Assembly (NCBI RefSeq): GCF_030052815.1
Contig: NC_079507.1
Span: forward strand, 65,055,144-65,119,143
Origin: Hevea brasiliensis
Lineage: Eukaryota > Streptophyta > Magnoliopsida > Malpighiales > Euphorbiaceae
Reading direction: 5' to 3'
Length of the DNA stretch: 64,000 bases
The translations under genes were made by a program, and so were the position numbers. The notes below the pieces were generated by a model. The model saw only the letters and a list, made by a program, of their open reading frames with translations. It was not told the DNA's origin and did no database searches. This document shows positions 1 to 11,180 of this stretch, one piece after another (the first letter of the stretch is position 1; every line of letters begins with the position of its first letter).

Positions 1-492
1 ATTGATGAAATGACATAACCAAGGTCTCCATCCGTCGTCGGTCGAGTTATCAATGTCTTCAAACCATCTAGTTTGTCAGGGATCGATGCTAGTTATGAAG
101 CTTCTCTAGCTTTTTTATATTTTGAGGGATTGATTCATTGGAGAAACTGAATTTCAGGAGCAGAATGCGGAGGTTCTTGAGGTGTCCTATGAAATGGGGA
201 ATCTTTCCAACAAAATTATTGTATCCAATTTTCAGTACAACCAAATTTTGAAGCTTTTCAAAACTTGGAAAAGACCCTTCAAAACGATTGCAAGTTAGGT
301 CCCAGTAGCTTGACTCTTGGCATTTTCAAGAACTGCAGGAATTGAACTGTTCAAGTTGTTTTGTGCAAGTTTCAGAAGACTCAGAGCTGTACAATTTCCT
401 AAACTGCTAGGGAGAGCTCCTGAGAGGCTGTTGTTGGATAGATCTAGGAGCATTAATGCATTATTTTCCTGACCGAAAGAAACTGGTACTAA
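1..492 (-). pseudogene. RLP (LRR receptor-like protein) 3' fragment, left copy
   Basis: Read on the minus strand this matches the end of the intact RLP gene of this window (about 8,110-8,615): the last LRRs before the island domain. It is broken. Two bases are lost in the segment matching '[11 protein letters not shown]', and about 30 bp are missing before the segment matching '[11 protein letters not shown]'. No start codon, signal peptide or membrane segment is present. The second copy (19,134-19,739) shows that the fragment extends about 110 bp further to the left, so the window edge cuts it. It is an inverted repeat of the intact gene. Dead fragment; confidence high. Confidence 0.85.
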
Positions 493-669
493 AAATTACC
501 TAGAACAAAGATTGAATCCACCAAGAAGAAAAAGTAATGAAAGCAGAAAGGATTGAAATTTAAGTCCAGTTCTCAATCGCAGGCTCAGCCTGGTAGTGTG
601 TACTAGGAGTGTTCATGAGTCGGTTTGTGTATTTTTTTTGGCCTCCAATCCAACTTATATCAGTTATTA

Positions 670-1776
670 TAGGTTTATATTCTAAACTGACTATAAACTG
701 ACCAATCCGATATTTGGTCTCAATGAATTAGGGTCTGTTTAGTTTAACTGTTGAATACAACTGATAACTATTAACTGATAGTTGTTACTTTTAGCTGATA
801 ACTAATAGCTATTAGCTGATGATAGCTGATTTATATTTAGGTGTTTGGTAAAACTATATTTAGCTGTTGCTGTTAATATGTAAAATGACTAATAATGACA
901 TATGTCATATAATTTATATTATTATTGAAATAAAAATAAATTTATAAATTTATTATATTATATTATTTATTTTATTATTAAATTAAATATATATTTTTTA
1001 ATTTGATATATTATATTATTTATTATATTATCAAAATAAATATATAATTACCAATTTAATATATTATATCATTTATTTTATTATTGAAATAAATATATAA
1101 TTATTGATTTATTATATTATATTACTTATTTTATTATTGAAATAAGAAAATAATTAAATTCTTTAAAAAAATTAAATAACTTTAAAATTATAATTATAAA
1201 ATAATAAAGTAATTATTATTATTGATTAAAAAACTTATAGCCAATTTTAAGTTTTTAGATGTAAAAAATATATTTTTTATAATAAATAAGTGTTTTATAA
1301 TTTATGTTATTAATAAAAAAATATTTTAATAAGATTATGTTAATTAAGATGTTAAGATTATAAATAAAAAAAGTATTAATAATATTAATTTTTGAATTAC
1401 GTGAAAAAAAATAATATGATCTAAATAAAAAATAAAATTAAATTAGTTATCAGTCGATGAAAAATAACTCTAAAAACAAAATCAATACAAACTGTAACTA
1501 ATGAATATTATATCAGTTTTTCATTACTATCCGCTTTATGTTTTAAAATTCATTAAATATTATAATTCACCTATTTAAATATCTATTAGTTATCAGTTAC
1601 ACTCAATCCATTGTTCAATTTAAAATTCTTTTCAGCCATGCATTTTGCTTTGGTACCAATTGAGAACATTTTAAACTCACTATAAACTGACCAATCCAAT
1701 ACTTTGGTCTTAATGAATTAGTCGGTCAGTTTAAAATTCTATCCAGCCATACGGTTTGCTTTGGTGCCAATTGAGA
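670..1776. repeat. Tandem ~100-bp repeat, first unit split by a MITE
   Basis: The phrase 'tataaactgaccaatcc' followed by 'tttggtct' and 'aatgaatta' occurs at about 680-730 and again at 1,680-1,720. The following half of the unit ('ttaaaattct', 'cagccat', 'tttgctttggt', 'ccaattgagaa') occurs at 1,620-1,665 and 1,731-1,776. The two halves of the first unit are about 880 bp apart, separated by the MITE at 731-1,608; the second unit is uninterrupted. The same layout is found in the right copy. Confidence 0.6.
731..1608. mobile_element. hAT-like MITE, left copy
   Basis: The left end reads 'gggtctgtttagtttaactg', then repeats of 'actgataact' and 'agctgata' type, the usual style of plant hAT MITE ends. 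The right end, reversed, gives 'tgagtgtaactgataactaa'. The interior is very AT-rich with no coding sequence. The element sits inside one unit of a tandem repeat, which supports insertion. I could not settle an 8-bp target duplication, so the exact ends and superfamily are tentative. Confidence 0.45.
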
Positions 1777-2253
1777 ATATAAAAAAAATTTATAGTTAAA
1801 AATTATATTAATTAACTATTAAAAATTCATGCTAATAAAACATTAAAATAATAATTATTAAAAATTTAAATGAACAAATATAATAATCAAAAGTTATAAT
1901 TTATAACAAAAAAATTTAAATATCAAATAAATTTACAGCTTTTTTATTTGACAGAGGAATTGATTGCTTTTTCCTTTAGATGAATCAATCATTTAACAAT
2001 CATGAAAAGCTTCTTTAACAGCAAAATAGACAGACAGAAAAGACTACAAACCCGTGCAATGGATTCTACTGAAGGAATGCCAAGCAAATCAGTTATGAAA
2101 TTTAATCGATGCACCACATTTTCTCCAGGAAACAAGGGTTTCCTTGTTAAAAACTTAGCAAGTATACATCGTATGTATGTAATGTAGGAACTCTTGTGAG
2201 TATGCCATAGAAGGGAGCAGGAACCCCGATGTGGGCCTGCAGAAAGTTAGAGG

Positions 2254-3123
2254 ATAGATTCGAAAGATGAGTCGAGAAATTGGGAATGAAAGATGAGTAC
2301 TATGAGAGTAGAGAAATAGATCTACTATTTGAGTTGTCAACATGGAGTGAATGGGTGAATAGCTGTTGGATATGGATACTCATCAATTGACCAACAAAGG
2401 AATTCTGATTGGTTTAAATAAGTCAACTTAAACCGAGATAGATTTGAAAAATGAGATTAGAGAAATTATGAATGAAAGATAGGTGCTATGAAAGTAGAGA
2501 AATGAATCTAGGAATGGCAATAGGTTAAATTTTTATGAGTATTCGATTCGATTGAATCTTAATAGACGAGTTTAAGTAATGTATAATCGGGTTTGAGATA
2601 GATTAAGATTTAAAATTTAATACTTGTTATGGATTCGGATCGAGTTAGGATTTACATGTTGGGTATCCGTTACTCAAACTCATTTATATAAATGTTTAAT
2701 TAAATATAAAATATATATTTTTATAATAATATTTATAAATTTTTATATATTTTATTTTATATAAAATAAAATTAAAATATTTTATGAAATTATTAAATTT
2801 TTAAAATAAAAATTATTAATAAAAATTATTTTTTATATAAATTATTAATTAAAATATATAAAATTAAATGAGTTCAGATATTTATCGGGTCATAATAATC
2901 GTGGTCAGAATGATTTCAAGTAATTGAGAATAAATTTTAATCGAATTTGATTTGAATTCGAGTTCAGATATGATGATTTTAATGGGTGTCCTTTCCGTTG
3001 TCATCCTTAAATAAATCTATTATTTGAGTTGTCAATATGGAGCGAACGGGATATAGATACTCACCAACCAACCGACAAAGGAATTTTGGTTAATTTAAAT
3101 AGATTAACCTAATCCAATCCAAT
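2254..3123. repeat. Tandem ~184-bp repeat, second unit split by a MULE MITE
   Basis: Unit 1 starts at 2,254 ('atagattcgaaagatgag') and unit 2 at 2,438 ('atagatttgaaaaatgag'). Unit 2 runs to 2,510, is interrupted by the element at 2,511-3,009, and resumes at about 3,020 ('ttatttgagttgtcaatatgg'), matching unit 1 at about 2,320. The uninterrupted unit shows the empty site. No gene is present. Confidence 0.65.
2511..3009. mobile_element. Mutator-type MITE with 9-10 bp target duplication, left copy
   Basis: A 499-bp AT-rich insert begins 'ggaatggcaatagg' and ends 'ccgttgtcatcctta', so the reversed end resembles the start (GGaaTGgCAAnGG pattern). It is flanked by 'aatgaatcta' (2,501-2,510) and 'aataaatcta' (3,010-3,019), a target duplication with one mismatch, the length typical of Mutator-like transposons. 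There is no coding sequence, so it is non-autonomous. The empty site is visible in the neighbouring tandem repeat unit. Confidence 0.6.
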
Positions 3124-3274
3124 GAATCAACTTAAAATATTAATCGAATTATTCGGTTTATTTGATTTTAACCATATTTTGAACAGCCCTATTATGTAAA
3201 TCTCTTAATTTGAGCTAGGTTCCAAGTTCAAAATCCCCTAATGCTATATTTCTAAAGATAAGCGTATTTGGAAT

Positions 3275-3583
3275 ATGGACGTGGAAAGCATTATTTCTCT
3301 TACATCTAGCGCATTTACATGTGCTTTAGTTGGAAAACAATACTTTCTTGTGCAAAAGCATCCTCATTTGCTTCCACCAATCTCACTTGGGATGCTTCCA
3401 GTTCTCACTTTGGGTCACCTGATACGTCTCATCCTGTGCTTTGAAGCAATTTTCAACTGGTGGCTTGAGATGATGACTGGGGTATCAAATATGGTAGCTC
3501 TATTGTTGTTGTTCCTTCTTCTTATTGCAATAGGAGCAAGAATTTCTGCAATGACAAGGCATTGTGTTTGTACGACAAGATAA
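3275..3583 (+). pseudogene. DUF2921-like (FLY-type transmembrane RING ligase) gene fragment, left copy
   Basis: A 102-codon open frame. Its middle ('HPHLLPPISLGMLPVLTLGH' then 'CFEAIF') resembles the conserved DUF2921 core of plant FLYING SAUCER-type endomembrane E3 ligases, in which a 'HP..LP.ISL.MLVVLTLG' helix is followed by 'NFEALF'. I know this family pattern from memory and ran no search. Two hydrophobic segments are visible (about residues 36-60 and 72-90). Known members are several hundred residues long and end in a RING domain; here only this piece is present, with no flanking exons recognised, so it is probably a dead fragment or retro-fragment. It is kept open and unchanged in the second copy (22,524-22,832). 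Confidence 0.5.
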
Positions 3584-3774
3584 CTCTGCTTCTGTCTTTG
3601 GCATTTTATGTCGTTGGAATCGTATGATAAATTCCGGGTACATTAAAATTTATCTGTTATGATTACGTCATCAAATGAATTTTAATTATATTAAATTAAT
3701 TATAACTGAATTATGACCGACCGCAGGTGAGCAGTTCTCTAGAGTCTCCAGAACCACCTAAAACACTTTGCGAC

Positions 3775-3910
3775 GCCACGTGTCTATGTCGTCCCTCTCG
3801 CAAAAACCCTAAACCCTTTCGATATCAAACGCGCAAACCCGCAAACCCTCGCCTCCTCCGAAACACTACACACATAAACCAAAAACTATCTTTCTCTCTC
3901 CCCGCTGCCA
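3775..3910 (+). promoter_or_regulatory. G-box and telo-box leader of the acidic-protein gene, left copy
   Basis: A CACGTG G-box lies at 3,777-3,782 and a double telo-box 'aaaccctaaaccct' at 3,804-3,817, followed by pyrimidine-rich leader ('tttctctctccccgctgcc') directly before the ATG at 3,911. Telo-boxes are well known in promoters and leaders of plant ribosomal and growth genes, so this fits a housekeeping, growth-linked gene. The same motifs stand before the right copy (about 23,025-23,159). Confidence 0.55.
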
Positions 3911-4254
3911 ATGGCCAGCCCAGTAACAATGACGAAGCTATTCAAAAACTGCAAGTCTCTTCCTATCCATCTCCTCCGTGGCTCCAGTAGCATCCCAATG
4001 GAAACCAAGATTGTTGGCAAGATACCGAGCCCTATCTCTGTCCAGTATTTCCTCGGGAGTCAGCCTAATCTTGGCTCTGTTCATCATGGTACTATTAATG
4101 GCATCAACACGCTTCTGCTGTCGAGATTTCATGGCTCTAAAGGTTACGGTCGGAGGAAATATCCAACCGACGACGACGACGACGACGATGACGATGATGA
4201 TTTAGTTGGAGAGGATATTGTTGACGACTATGAGAATGATAATAATGAGTTTGA

Positions 4255-4286
<32 letters not shown>

Positions 4287-4312
4287 CTCCTGCTCAGAAA
4301 CGAAACAAATGA
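3911..4312 (+). CDS. Small acidic protein with organelle-type N-terminus, left copy (internally frame-shifted)
   Basis: 133 residues. The first 12 residues match the right copy. One extra A in an A-run (about 3,943-3,948) then shifts the frame, and two extra G's near 4,055 restore it, so about 37 residues are in the wrong frame. From 'SQPNLGSVHHG' on both copies agree, ending in 'GSKGYGRRKYPT', an Asp run of 11, a second Asp run of 9 and a basic tail. The right copy reads as a basic, Ser/Arg/Leu-rich leader suitable for mitochondrial or plastid import; the left copy's leader is scrambled. Function unknown. It may still be transcribed, but targeting is probably lost. A sequencing error is the alternative. 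Confidence 0.6.
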
Positions 4313-5669
4313 ATGTAAGATTTGGAATGCTTGACCAGTTGTTTTCCGTTTTAGACGAGATGACTATCATTTTTCTTGAAGTGATTTATTTTTCTTTCTT
4401 TAATGGTATTCTTGATAGCATGTGATGATCACCATCATGGAAATGATAGTTCCCGGCATCCAACGGCTATAACTAAGAATTGCTTTATTGATTATTTTAT
4501 GATAAATTATTATAGATATATATGTCATGATTGGCGGAAAAAGAAATCATGTGAAAATCTCGTTAGCTTCATGGGCGAGTGGTTTTTTTTTTTAAAGAAA
4601 ATTTTTTTTTCAAGTTTTGTAGTTTTAATAGATAATCTATTTTTAATCCAACCGAATAAATAATCTTAATATAATGTGTGAAAACTAATCCTTAATATTA
4701 AAAAAATAATGTGAAAATGTCTCTTTAATTATTAATATTTACAAATTTCATAGTCTGTATGTTACATGTGTTGCCATAATGCTCTTCTCTTATTTAGAAA
4801 ATTGAGAGGATAAAAAAATAAAAATTGTGGTTCATGTAAAAATATTTTGACAACAAATTGGACATGAAAGATTGTTAACCAAAAAAAAAAATTATCAGTA
4901 CAACTCATGGGTGAAAAATTAAATTTAGCTTTGACTCTCCATTTGTAGCTTTAAGCTATTTGGATTGTTGTTTGATGATTTGAGGGACGTTTAATAATAC
5001 CAATATTTTTTTTATTAAATAATAATACCAACATTCAACCAATATATTATGTTTATTTTAATTATATTTACAGATTGTATTATTAATTTAAAATTAAAAT
5101 TATATTATATTGTGATAAAGAAATATTTTTAACAGACACATAATTAATTATTAAAATTATTTTTTATATAAAAAAATCTTCTACTGGTATTTTAAAAAAC
5201 ATCTAATAAAATATCTTTAATTATTTTATCCAGCCTGTGTGTTGACCAATCAATAACATTTTTCTTTTTTTAATTTTTGTTCAGGAAGCGTGATAATACA
5301 TTTTAAACGGTGACTTTTCAATGGCTGTAGAGGACAGGCTAGTGGGCGGAGTTAAGGGGCAGATTTCTTCAAGTTTGTTAGGAACCATTATTATACTGTT
5401 AGTGCCCAAGATTAGCCAACCTGTAACTAATATAATACTTCATCTTTATTAGTCCCACTTTCTATTTTTAGCGTTTCATATATCAGTTTCACTTTTGATT
5501 TTGGTAAGTTTGTTTTTTTTCTTAAGATTACTATATTATCTTTGTATTAAAGGCTAATTATACATTTAATGTTATTATGATATCTAGATGGTGAAGAATT
5601 TTTAAACTTAATTCATTAATGCTGAAATTAGAAATTTACATTTTCTCTCTTAAAATCTTATCTGCATCT
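4313..5669. other. Intergenic AT-rich stretch, upstream of the RLP gene
   Basis: No convincing gene. The segment at about 4,610-4,870 resembles 18,840-19,120 (a diverged older repeat). WRKY-type W-box cores stand at 4,931-4,936 (TTGACT) and 5,242-5,247 (TTGACC), the latter overlapping a CCAAT motif; W-boxes fit a defence gene downstream but occur often by chance. Confidence 0.5.
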
Positions 5670-5895
5670 CTCCCTCCGTAATCCTTTAATCTTTTTTTTT
5701 TTTTTTCTTCAATTCTAGCATTAATTAGAATTTCAAACTTACTCATGCAGCAAATGGAGTATTAATGCATCCCAATTTTTCCTAAGTTAATGATGTTGTT
5801 TAGGAAGAAACATGTAAAAATAGTTAGTTAAACTAACATAACTAAAAACTCTTAAACTGTATGAAATTGGGACTAGAATATTGGGATGGAGGGAG
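5670..5895. mobile_element. Stowaway-like MITE, left copy
   Basis: The left end reads 'ctccctccgtaatcc' and the right end 'gggatggagggag' followed by TA, the usual Stowaway (Tc1/Mariner MITE) ends. It is about 226 bp long and non-coding, and lies in the promoter of the intact RLP gene, about 280 bp before its start codon. The left TA of the target duplication is not preserved. The right copy is at 24,916-25,137. Confidence 0.55.
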
Positions 5896-6177
5896 TAATT
5901 AAAACAGACTTCACAGGGTAAAATATCACAATCTTAATACATCAGCACTCTGGCAGCACAGCAGAGCCTCACCCAGAACTCACCAGGTCAACAGCTAATA
6001 CAAAAGCGAAAAATTCAAGCAAGTGTCTCAATAAGTTCTGTTGAATTGAATCCCACTAAACTAAGTTTCATGTAAACTTCTGAGAATCTCACCGCTTTGA
6101 AAATACTCCAGAATTCAGCAACAATCTAAGAATAGACATAATTCAGCAAGAAATAGAATCCGCAACATCTTATCGCC

Positions 6178-9100
6178 ATGAAACTCCATAGTTGGCTACC
6201 TCTCTTCATTTGCTTCGTCTCAAATATTTCAGCTATCACCTGCTGTCTTGACAATGAAAGAGCAGCCCTGTTAAGTTTTAAATCCCATTTGACAGACCCT
6301 TCAAATCGGCTGTCCTCATGGAAAGGCCGAGACTGCTGCAGTTGGCATGGAATTCGTTGCTCCAACACACTCCATATCGTCTCAGTTGACCTCCGGAACC
6401 CTAATCCGACAAGCTTCATAATTAATATGAATTCTGAACTGGTTTCCATTTCCAACTCCACATCTTCTGCACTCACTGGCCCCATCTCTTCTTCTCTTTT
6501 CACCCTTGCTCACGTCCGTTACCTTGATCTTAGCTTTAATAACTTCCAGTTTTCAAGAATACCCACTGGAATCACAAACCTTACTCAGCTAACTTACCTA
6601 AATCTATCAAATTCTATGTTTAGTGATTCCATTACAACCCAACTTGGCAACCTTACATCTCTAAGATGGTTGGATCTTTCGTGTTCTTCGCCGGTGACTG
6701 ATTTTTCTTCCATTTCATATAACTTATCTTCTCAACTGACAGTGCAGGCTGGTGTCGATTATACTTACATCCCTGGTGGATATCTTTCTTCTTCGAATTT
6801 GGATTGGTTGCAGGGGCTGCGCAATCTCAGGGAACTATTTTTGACCGGTGTTGATCTATCAGAGGCTTCCAAGTTACTTCAATGGGCTAATCCTATATCG
6901 GATCTTTTCAATCTTAGATTGCTTTGGTTGTCTAATTGCAAAATTCTGGGGAAGGTTCCTGTAGATCAGCTTCTCAACCTCACTCAATTGTCTGTGCTGG
7001 TAATGGATTTCAACTCTTTTACATCCCAAATTCCGGTTCATTTAGTGAACATGACCTCTCTTCTAGCCCTTGATCTCACTACCTCAAACCTGGAAGGTAC
7101 AATCCCTTACCTTCCACAACTGAAGGAACTTTATGCGGGTAAGACTAGTCTTACAATTGATTTGAAGTCAATGTTTGCAGTCCCATGGCCTCAGTTAGAA
7201 ATTTTAGACATCAGGTCTGCACAAGTTATTGGTTCTATTCCACCTTCATTTGCCAATACAACTTCATTGCTCAGTTTCGTAGCCTATAATTGCTTTATAG
7301 AGGGCAGCTTACCTTCTTCCATGACCAACCTTTCCAGGCTAGAAAGATTGCAGCTTGACTTCAACAGGCTAGCAGGTCAAATTCCAGCGACAATATCCAA
7401 CTTGAAAAGCCTTGAATTGCTCTCTTTGATGCAAAATTCTTTAGAAGGAACAATCCCAGATTCAATTTGTAATATTTCCTCTCTCCAGTATCTTGCATTG
7501 GCAAGTAACAATCTCTCTGGAAAATTACCTGATTGTATTACCAATATGCCCAAACTTCAGGTCTTATTTCTTAGTTTGAACTCTTTCACTGGAACAATTC
7601 AGTCATTGACCTCCTTCTTTAAGAGCTCCAATCCATATATTTTAGGTCTGGGATATAATAAGCTAACTGTTAAATTAGACCAGCAGCTTTTTCCTCCCAG
7701 CTTCCAGCCTCAAATCTTGGACCTAAGTTCGTGTAACATTACTGGTAAGATCCCAGATTTCTTATCCAATCAGACCCAACTTGCATTCTTATCTTTGGCA
7801 CATAACAACTTGTTAGGAGCAATTCCATCCCGGTTGTTCAATCTACCAAAGCTCAGTTACTTAGATCTCTCTTTTAACAGCCTACAAGGATTTCTGCCAA
7901 CAAAAATTCAGATGAACTCATTTTTTGGTCCAACAACTTTGAATTTAGCAAGCAATCTTCTTGAAGGCCCTGTCCCTTTCCTACTTGAGAACATAGATGC
8001 CATCAATTTGTCTGGAAACAATTTCACTGGCTTCATACCACCACAGATAGGACTTGGGAATGCAAGATTCATATCATTATCGGGTAATAAACTTTCTGGT
8101 CAGATACCATTTTCTTTCTGTCAAGAAAATAATGCATTAATGCTCCTAGATCTATCCAACAACAGCCTCTCAGGAGCTCTCCCTGTCATTTTAGGAAATT
8201 GTACATCTCTCAGTTTTCTGAACATTGCACAGAACAACTTGAGCAGTTCAATTCCTGCAGTTCTAGAAAATGCCAAAAGTCTGAGCTACTTGGACCTAAC
8301 TGGCAATCATTTTGAAGGGTCTTTTCCAAGTTTTGAAAAGCTTCAAAATCTTGTTGTACTGAAAATGGGATACAATAATTTTGTTGGAAAGATCCCCCAA
8401 TTCATCGGAGACCTCAAGAACCTCCGCATTCTTGTCCTGAGGTCCAATTTCTTCAATGAATCAATCCCTCAAGATATAAACAAGCTTTGGAAGCTTCAAA
8501 TCATGGACTTTTCAGACAACAAACTCTCTGGCAGCATCCCTGAGAAACTAGATGGTTTGAAGACATTAATAACTCGACCGACAGATGGAGACCTTCTTGG
8601 TTATGTCATTTCATCAATGTATGCCGGTGTAAAGCTAAGCATGGCATACAAAGGACTGATATACCAATTTAATGTGATCAGGACATACCACAGTGGAATA
8701 GATTTCTCCCTGAATGCTTTGACAGGAAATATTCCTCAAGAAATGAGCTTTTTGAAAGGGCTTGCAATGCTTAACCTCTCACATAATGCTCTCTCTGGGG
8801 AGATCCCGAGTAACATAGGAGATATGAGTGGCTTGCAGTCGCTGGATCTTAGTTTCAACGAATTGACTGCAGGAATCCCAGAATCCATAAATCTTTTGGA
8901 CTCCCTTGGCATCATGAACTTGTCCTACAACAACTTGAGTGGCAGGATTCCACCAGGGACAAAGTTTGACACATTGTATGAGGATGGTTGGGCCTATGTA
9001 GGGAACAAGTATTTGTGTGGTGCACCTGATGCCATTATAAATTGCAATATCAACGATGGCTCATCTGAGCAAGAACCTGCAAGTGAAGAGGATGCCAGTG

Positions 9101-9252
9101 AAAAATGGTTGTTCATTGGAATTGTGGCAGTTGGCTATGTTGTTGGTTTCTGGGGACATTTTGGGGTTCTGAAATTGTTGAAAAAGCGATGGAGAGAGCG
9201 GTATTGGATGGCTATTGATAAGATGGCATCAAGAATTACTAAATCCAGTTAA
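6178..9252 (+). CDS. LRR receptor-like protein (RLP), intact, 1,024 residues
   Basis: Single-exon cell-surface receptor without a kinase. It has a signal peptide (about 1-22); a cysteine-paired LRR N-cap from '[17 protein letters not shown]' to '[10 protein letters not shown]' (about 23-62); roughly 28-30 extracellular plant-type LRRs ('L.G.IP' consensus, many NxS/T sites); and an island region near 800-845 ('[14 protein letters not shown]') before the last four LRRs. These are followed by a C-cap cysteine pair, an acidic juxtamembrane stretch ('[15 protein letters not shown]'), a membrane helix from about 977 with a GxxxG motif (986-990), and a 23-residue basic tail. Known RLPs of this build (EIX2, Cf types) signal by joining the SOBIR1 kinase, and the GxxxG motif fits that. 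The ligand cannot be read. Start chosen at the first Met of the signal peptide. It is the only unbroken RLP of five in the window. Confidence 0.93.
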   Translation: MKLHSWLPLFICFVSNISAITCCLDNERAALLSFKSHLTDPSNRLSSWKGRDCCSWHGIRCSNTLHIVSVDLRNPNPTSFIINMNSELVSISNSTSSALTGPISSSLFTLAHVRYLDLSFNNFQFSRIPTGITNLTQLTYLNLSNSMFSDSITTQLGNLTSLRWLDLSCSSPVTDFSSISYNLSSQLTVQAGVDYTYIPGGYLSSSNLDWLQGLRNLRELFLTGVDLSEASKLLQWANPISDLFNLRLLWLSNCKILGKVPVDQLLNLTQLSVLVMDFNSFTSQIPVHLVNMTSLLALDLTTSNLEGTIPYLPQLKELYAGKTSLTIDLKSMFAVPWPQLEILDIRSAQVIGSIPPSFANTTSLLSFVAYNCFIEGSLPSSMTNLSRLERLQLDFNRLAGQIPATISNLKSLELLSLMQNSLEGTIPDSICNISSLQYLALASNNLSGKLPDCITNMPKLQVLFLSLNSFTGTIQSLTSFFKSSNPYILGLGYNKLTVKLDQQLFPPSFQPQILDLSSCNITGKIPDFLSNQTQLAFLSLAHNNLLGAIPSRLFNLPKLSYLDLSFNSLQGFLPTKIQMNSFFGPTTLNLASNLLEGPVPFLLENIDAINLSGNNFTGFIPPQIGLGNARFISLSGNKLSGQIPFSFCQENNALMLLDLSNNSLSGALPVILGNCTSLSFLNIAQNNLSSSIPAVLENAKSLSYLDLTGNHFEGSFPSFEKLQNLVVLKMGYNNFVGKIPQFIGDLKNLRILVLRSNFFNESIPQDINKLWKLQIMDFSDNKLSGSIPEKLDGLKTLITRPTDGDLLGYVISSMYAGVKLSMAYKGLIYQFNVIRTYHSGIDFSLNALTGNIPQEMSFLKGLAMLNLSHNALSGEIPSNIGDMSGLQSLDLSFNELTAGIPESINLLDSLGIMNLSYNNLSGRIPPGTKFDTLYEDGWAYVGNKYLCGAPDAIINCNINDGSSEQEPASEEDASEKWLFIGIVAVGYVVGFWGHFGVLKLLKKRWRERYWMAIDKMASRITKSS

Positions 9253-10736
9253 GAAAGAAAAAGTAATCTATCGTTATGCATCACCATTTTGTACCAATTT
9301 ATGATTGTACCAGCTGATGTGATTAGCATTACGAAATTAGTGATCTTATTCTCTATATCATATTCCATTATTAAAATGTGCAAGATTTTAATGAATTGAA
9401 ATAAAATTAATAATTGCAGACTATTGTTAATAAAGAAAATGGAGGATGAATTTAGGGAATTGAGACTATTGTCGATCAGCAAGAGGAGAAGAATGAACTT
9501 CTGATAAAGTTAAATCCAGCAGAAAATTGAGCCTCTTCAACATCGAAGGTCTTAGTTTTACGTTTTCCTAAGGACAACCAAAATCTTTAATTTTAAGCTG
9601 TTTGTGAGTACTAAACGAATTTCGCAGGACAAAAAATTGTTGGTGTGTTCTGCTAAATTTTCTTGGTTATAGTTGCTCATTTTGCAAAAGGTGTGACAAT
9701 GGAATATTATAAATTTATAATCAGCTTTTAAATGAGATAGAACAACTACCAAAAGATTTGAGAAACTGAAATTGCAGAACTTGTTTTCTTGAGATGGCTA
9801 ATGCTTGAGTTCATGAGAATTCATGAACAAGAGCAACAAATTGAGGAGAAGAAAGAATATTTGAGATTTTAATATCTAATAGATACCCATACAAGCAAGA
9901 TTTTTCAGAATGCAAAAATCTTCTTTATAATATGGAGAGTAAATCTTACATAACTGTGAGAAATAATGCATACGAATGTGTACACACCTGTTATATGATT
10001 TCACTAAAATTAATTAAATTAAATAAAAATAAATTATTCAAGTTATTTGCCCTAGCTATGAAGGTGATAAGTGATTTAGATGTGGAGTTTTGTTCTATGT
10101 TTATATTGCAATGCAAGCAATATTTTTACCAAAAAAAGAAGAAAAAGAAGGTGATAGGTATTTTAATTATATAAATTAAGATGTTTATAACTCATTACAA
10201 GTTACCTCTTGACCCATAAAACCATAGCTAAATTAGAACTAATTAATTGAGTTTTATAATTAACAATAAAAGATTAAACTAAGTGATATTATTCTATTAA
10301 ATTTTTGGAAAAATTTATAACTCTATAAAATAATAAAGTTAAATACTTTTAAAATTAATCAATACAATTCTTTTATTAAAATTAATCATTACCTATCTGC
10401 TCAAGGAAAAAAAAAAGAACCTCCCCTTTGCCTAGTTTCATTGGAGGAGGCAAAGAAATATAAAAAATAATTATTCGCCATTAAACACTAATAATTAAAC
10501 GTCTATTTGGGTGAATGATTCAGATTTTTTTTTAATCATTAAATTAAGAGTATTTAATAAAACGTAATTTTTAAATCAATTTTTTAATTATAATTTTAAT
10601 CAATTTAGCAAACTCAAATCAAAATATATGCAAAAACTTGCATAATTACCTTATTAAGAAAAAAATATTTTTTTTTGTTTTAAAAGATTATTAATTTTTT
10701 CACAAGAGTTATATAATTATTGTTTAATAAATACAA
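9253..10736. other. RLP 3' flank, no gene seen
   Basis: AT-rich 3' flank of the RLP gene; I see no conserved coding sequence. Differences from the right copy (28,492-29,992) become frequent in the last few hundred bases, including variable A-runs near 10,410 and small indels. It ends at the deletion junction 10,736/10,737. Confidence 0.6.
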
Positions 10737-11142
10737 GGCATTATACCTGCCCGTTTCCCTTTGTCTCGGTTTCAGGGCAAGCCACTAGTTAATATTCTAG
10801 GGAAACCCATGATTCAGGTACTTATTTGTTTCATTTTCTCTTATTTCATTTTAAATCTTTATAAAAATTTTGATATGAGATCAATTTTCCCTTTTGTGTT
10901 TTTTTGTTTAGTTAGAAGTTGAAGTTGAATGATTGGATGCAAAATCTGGAATGGGTTTTGCTTTTTTGGATTGTTAAGTGATGAGCAATCATCAATTAAC
11001 ATTTTTTTGGAGGTCCAATGGTTGTGCTAAACAATGTTGGGCAATTGTTAATTAGCTGTGAAACGCTACCCATTGAGGTATTGGAGTCTCTCCAGGGCTG
11101 ATCTCGAGTTCGAGCCAAAAAAAAAAGGCAATTAAATGCTTC

Positions 11143-11143
<1 letters not shown>

Positions 11144-11179
<36 letters not shown>
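11144..11179. repeat. (AT)n microsatellite in synthetase intron 1, left copy
   Basis: About 18 AT units; the right copy has about 34 units at 31,845-31,913, so the tract has changed length since duplication. Confidence 0.9.

Positions 11180-11180
<1 letters not shown>

Larger units (their letters stand above)
1..10736 (+). repeat. Block A, left copy of large direct duplication
   Basis: This stretch recurs in the same order and orientation at 19,248-29,992, with only scattered substitutions and short indels. In the 3.07-kb RLP gene I saw three differences in total. It carries the antisense RLP fragment, two MITEs, a DUF2921-like fragment, the acidic-protein gene and the intact RLP gene. The true left end lies outside the window. 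Divergence rises in the last 1 kb before the junction at 10,736. Confidence 0.95.

Noticed and set aside
2002..2343. Short open frames around 2,002-2,343
   Set aside because: Lie in repeat DNA and one is destroyed by a single-base indel in the right copy.
4137..4370. His/Arg-rich open frame on the minus strand
   Set aside because: It is the complement of the Asp codon runs of the acidic protein (GAY read backwards gives His, Arg and Ile codons); the same holds for 23,383-23,613.
6126..6503. 125-codon open frame on the minus strand
   Set aside because: It lies entirely opposite the signal peptide and N-cap of the RLP gene, and the coding evidence for the plus strand is far stronger; same for 25,368-25,745.
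9932..10174. 80-codon open frame ending in a Lys run
   Set aside because: AT-rich flank, no conserved features; present in both copies only because of the duplication.
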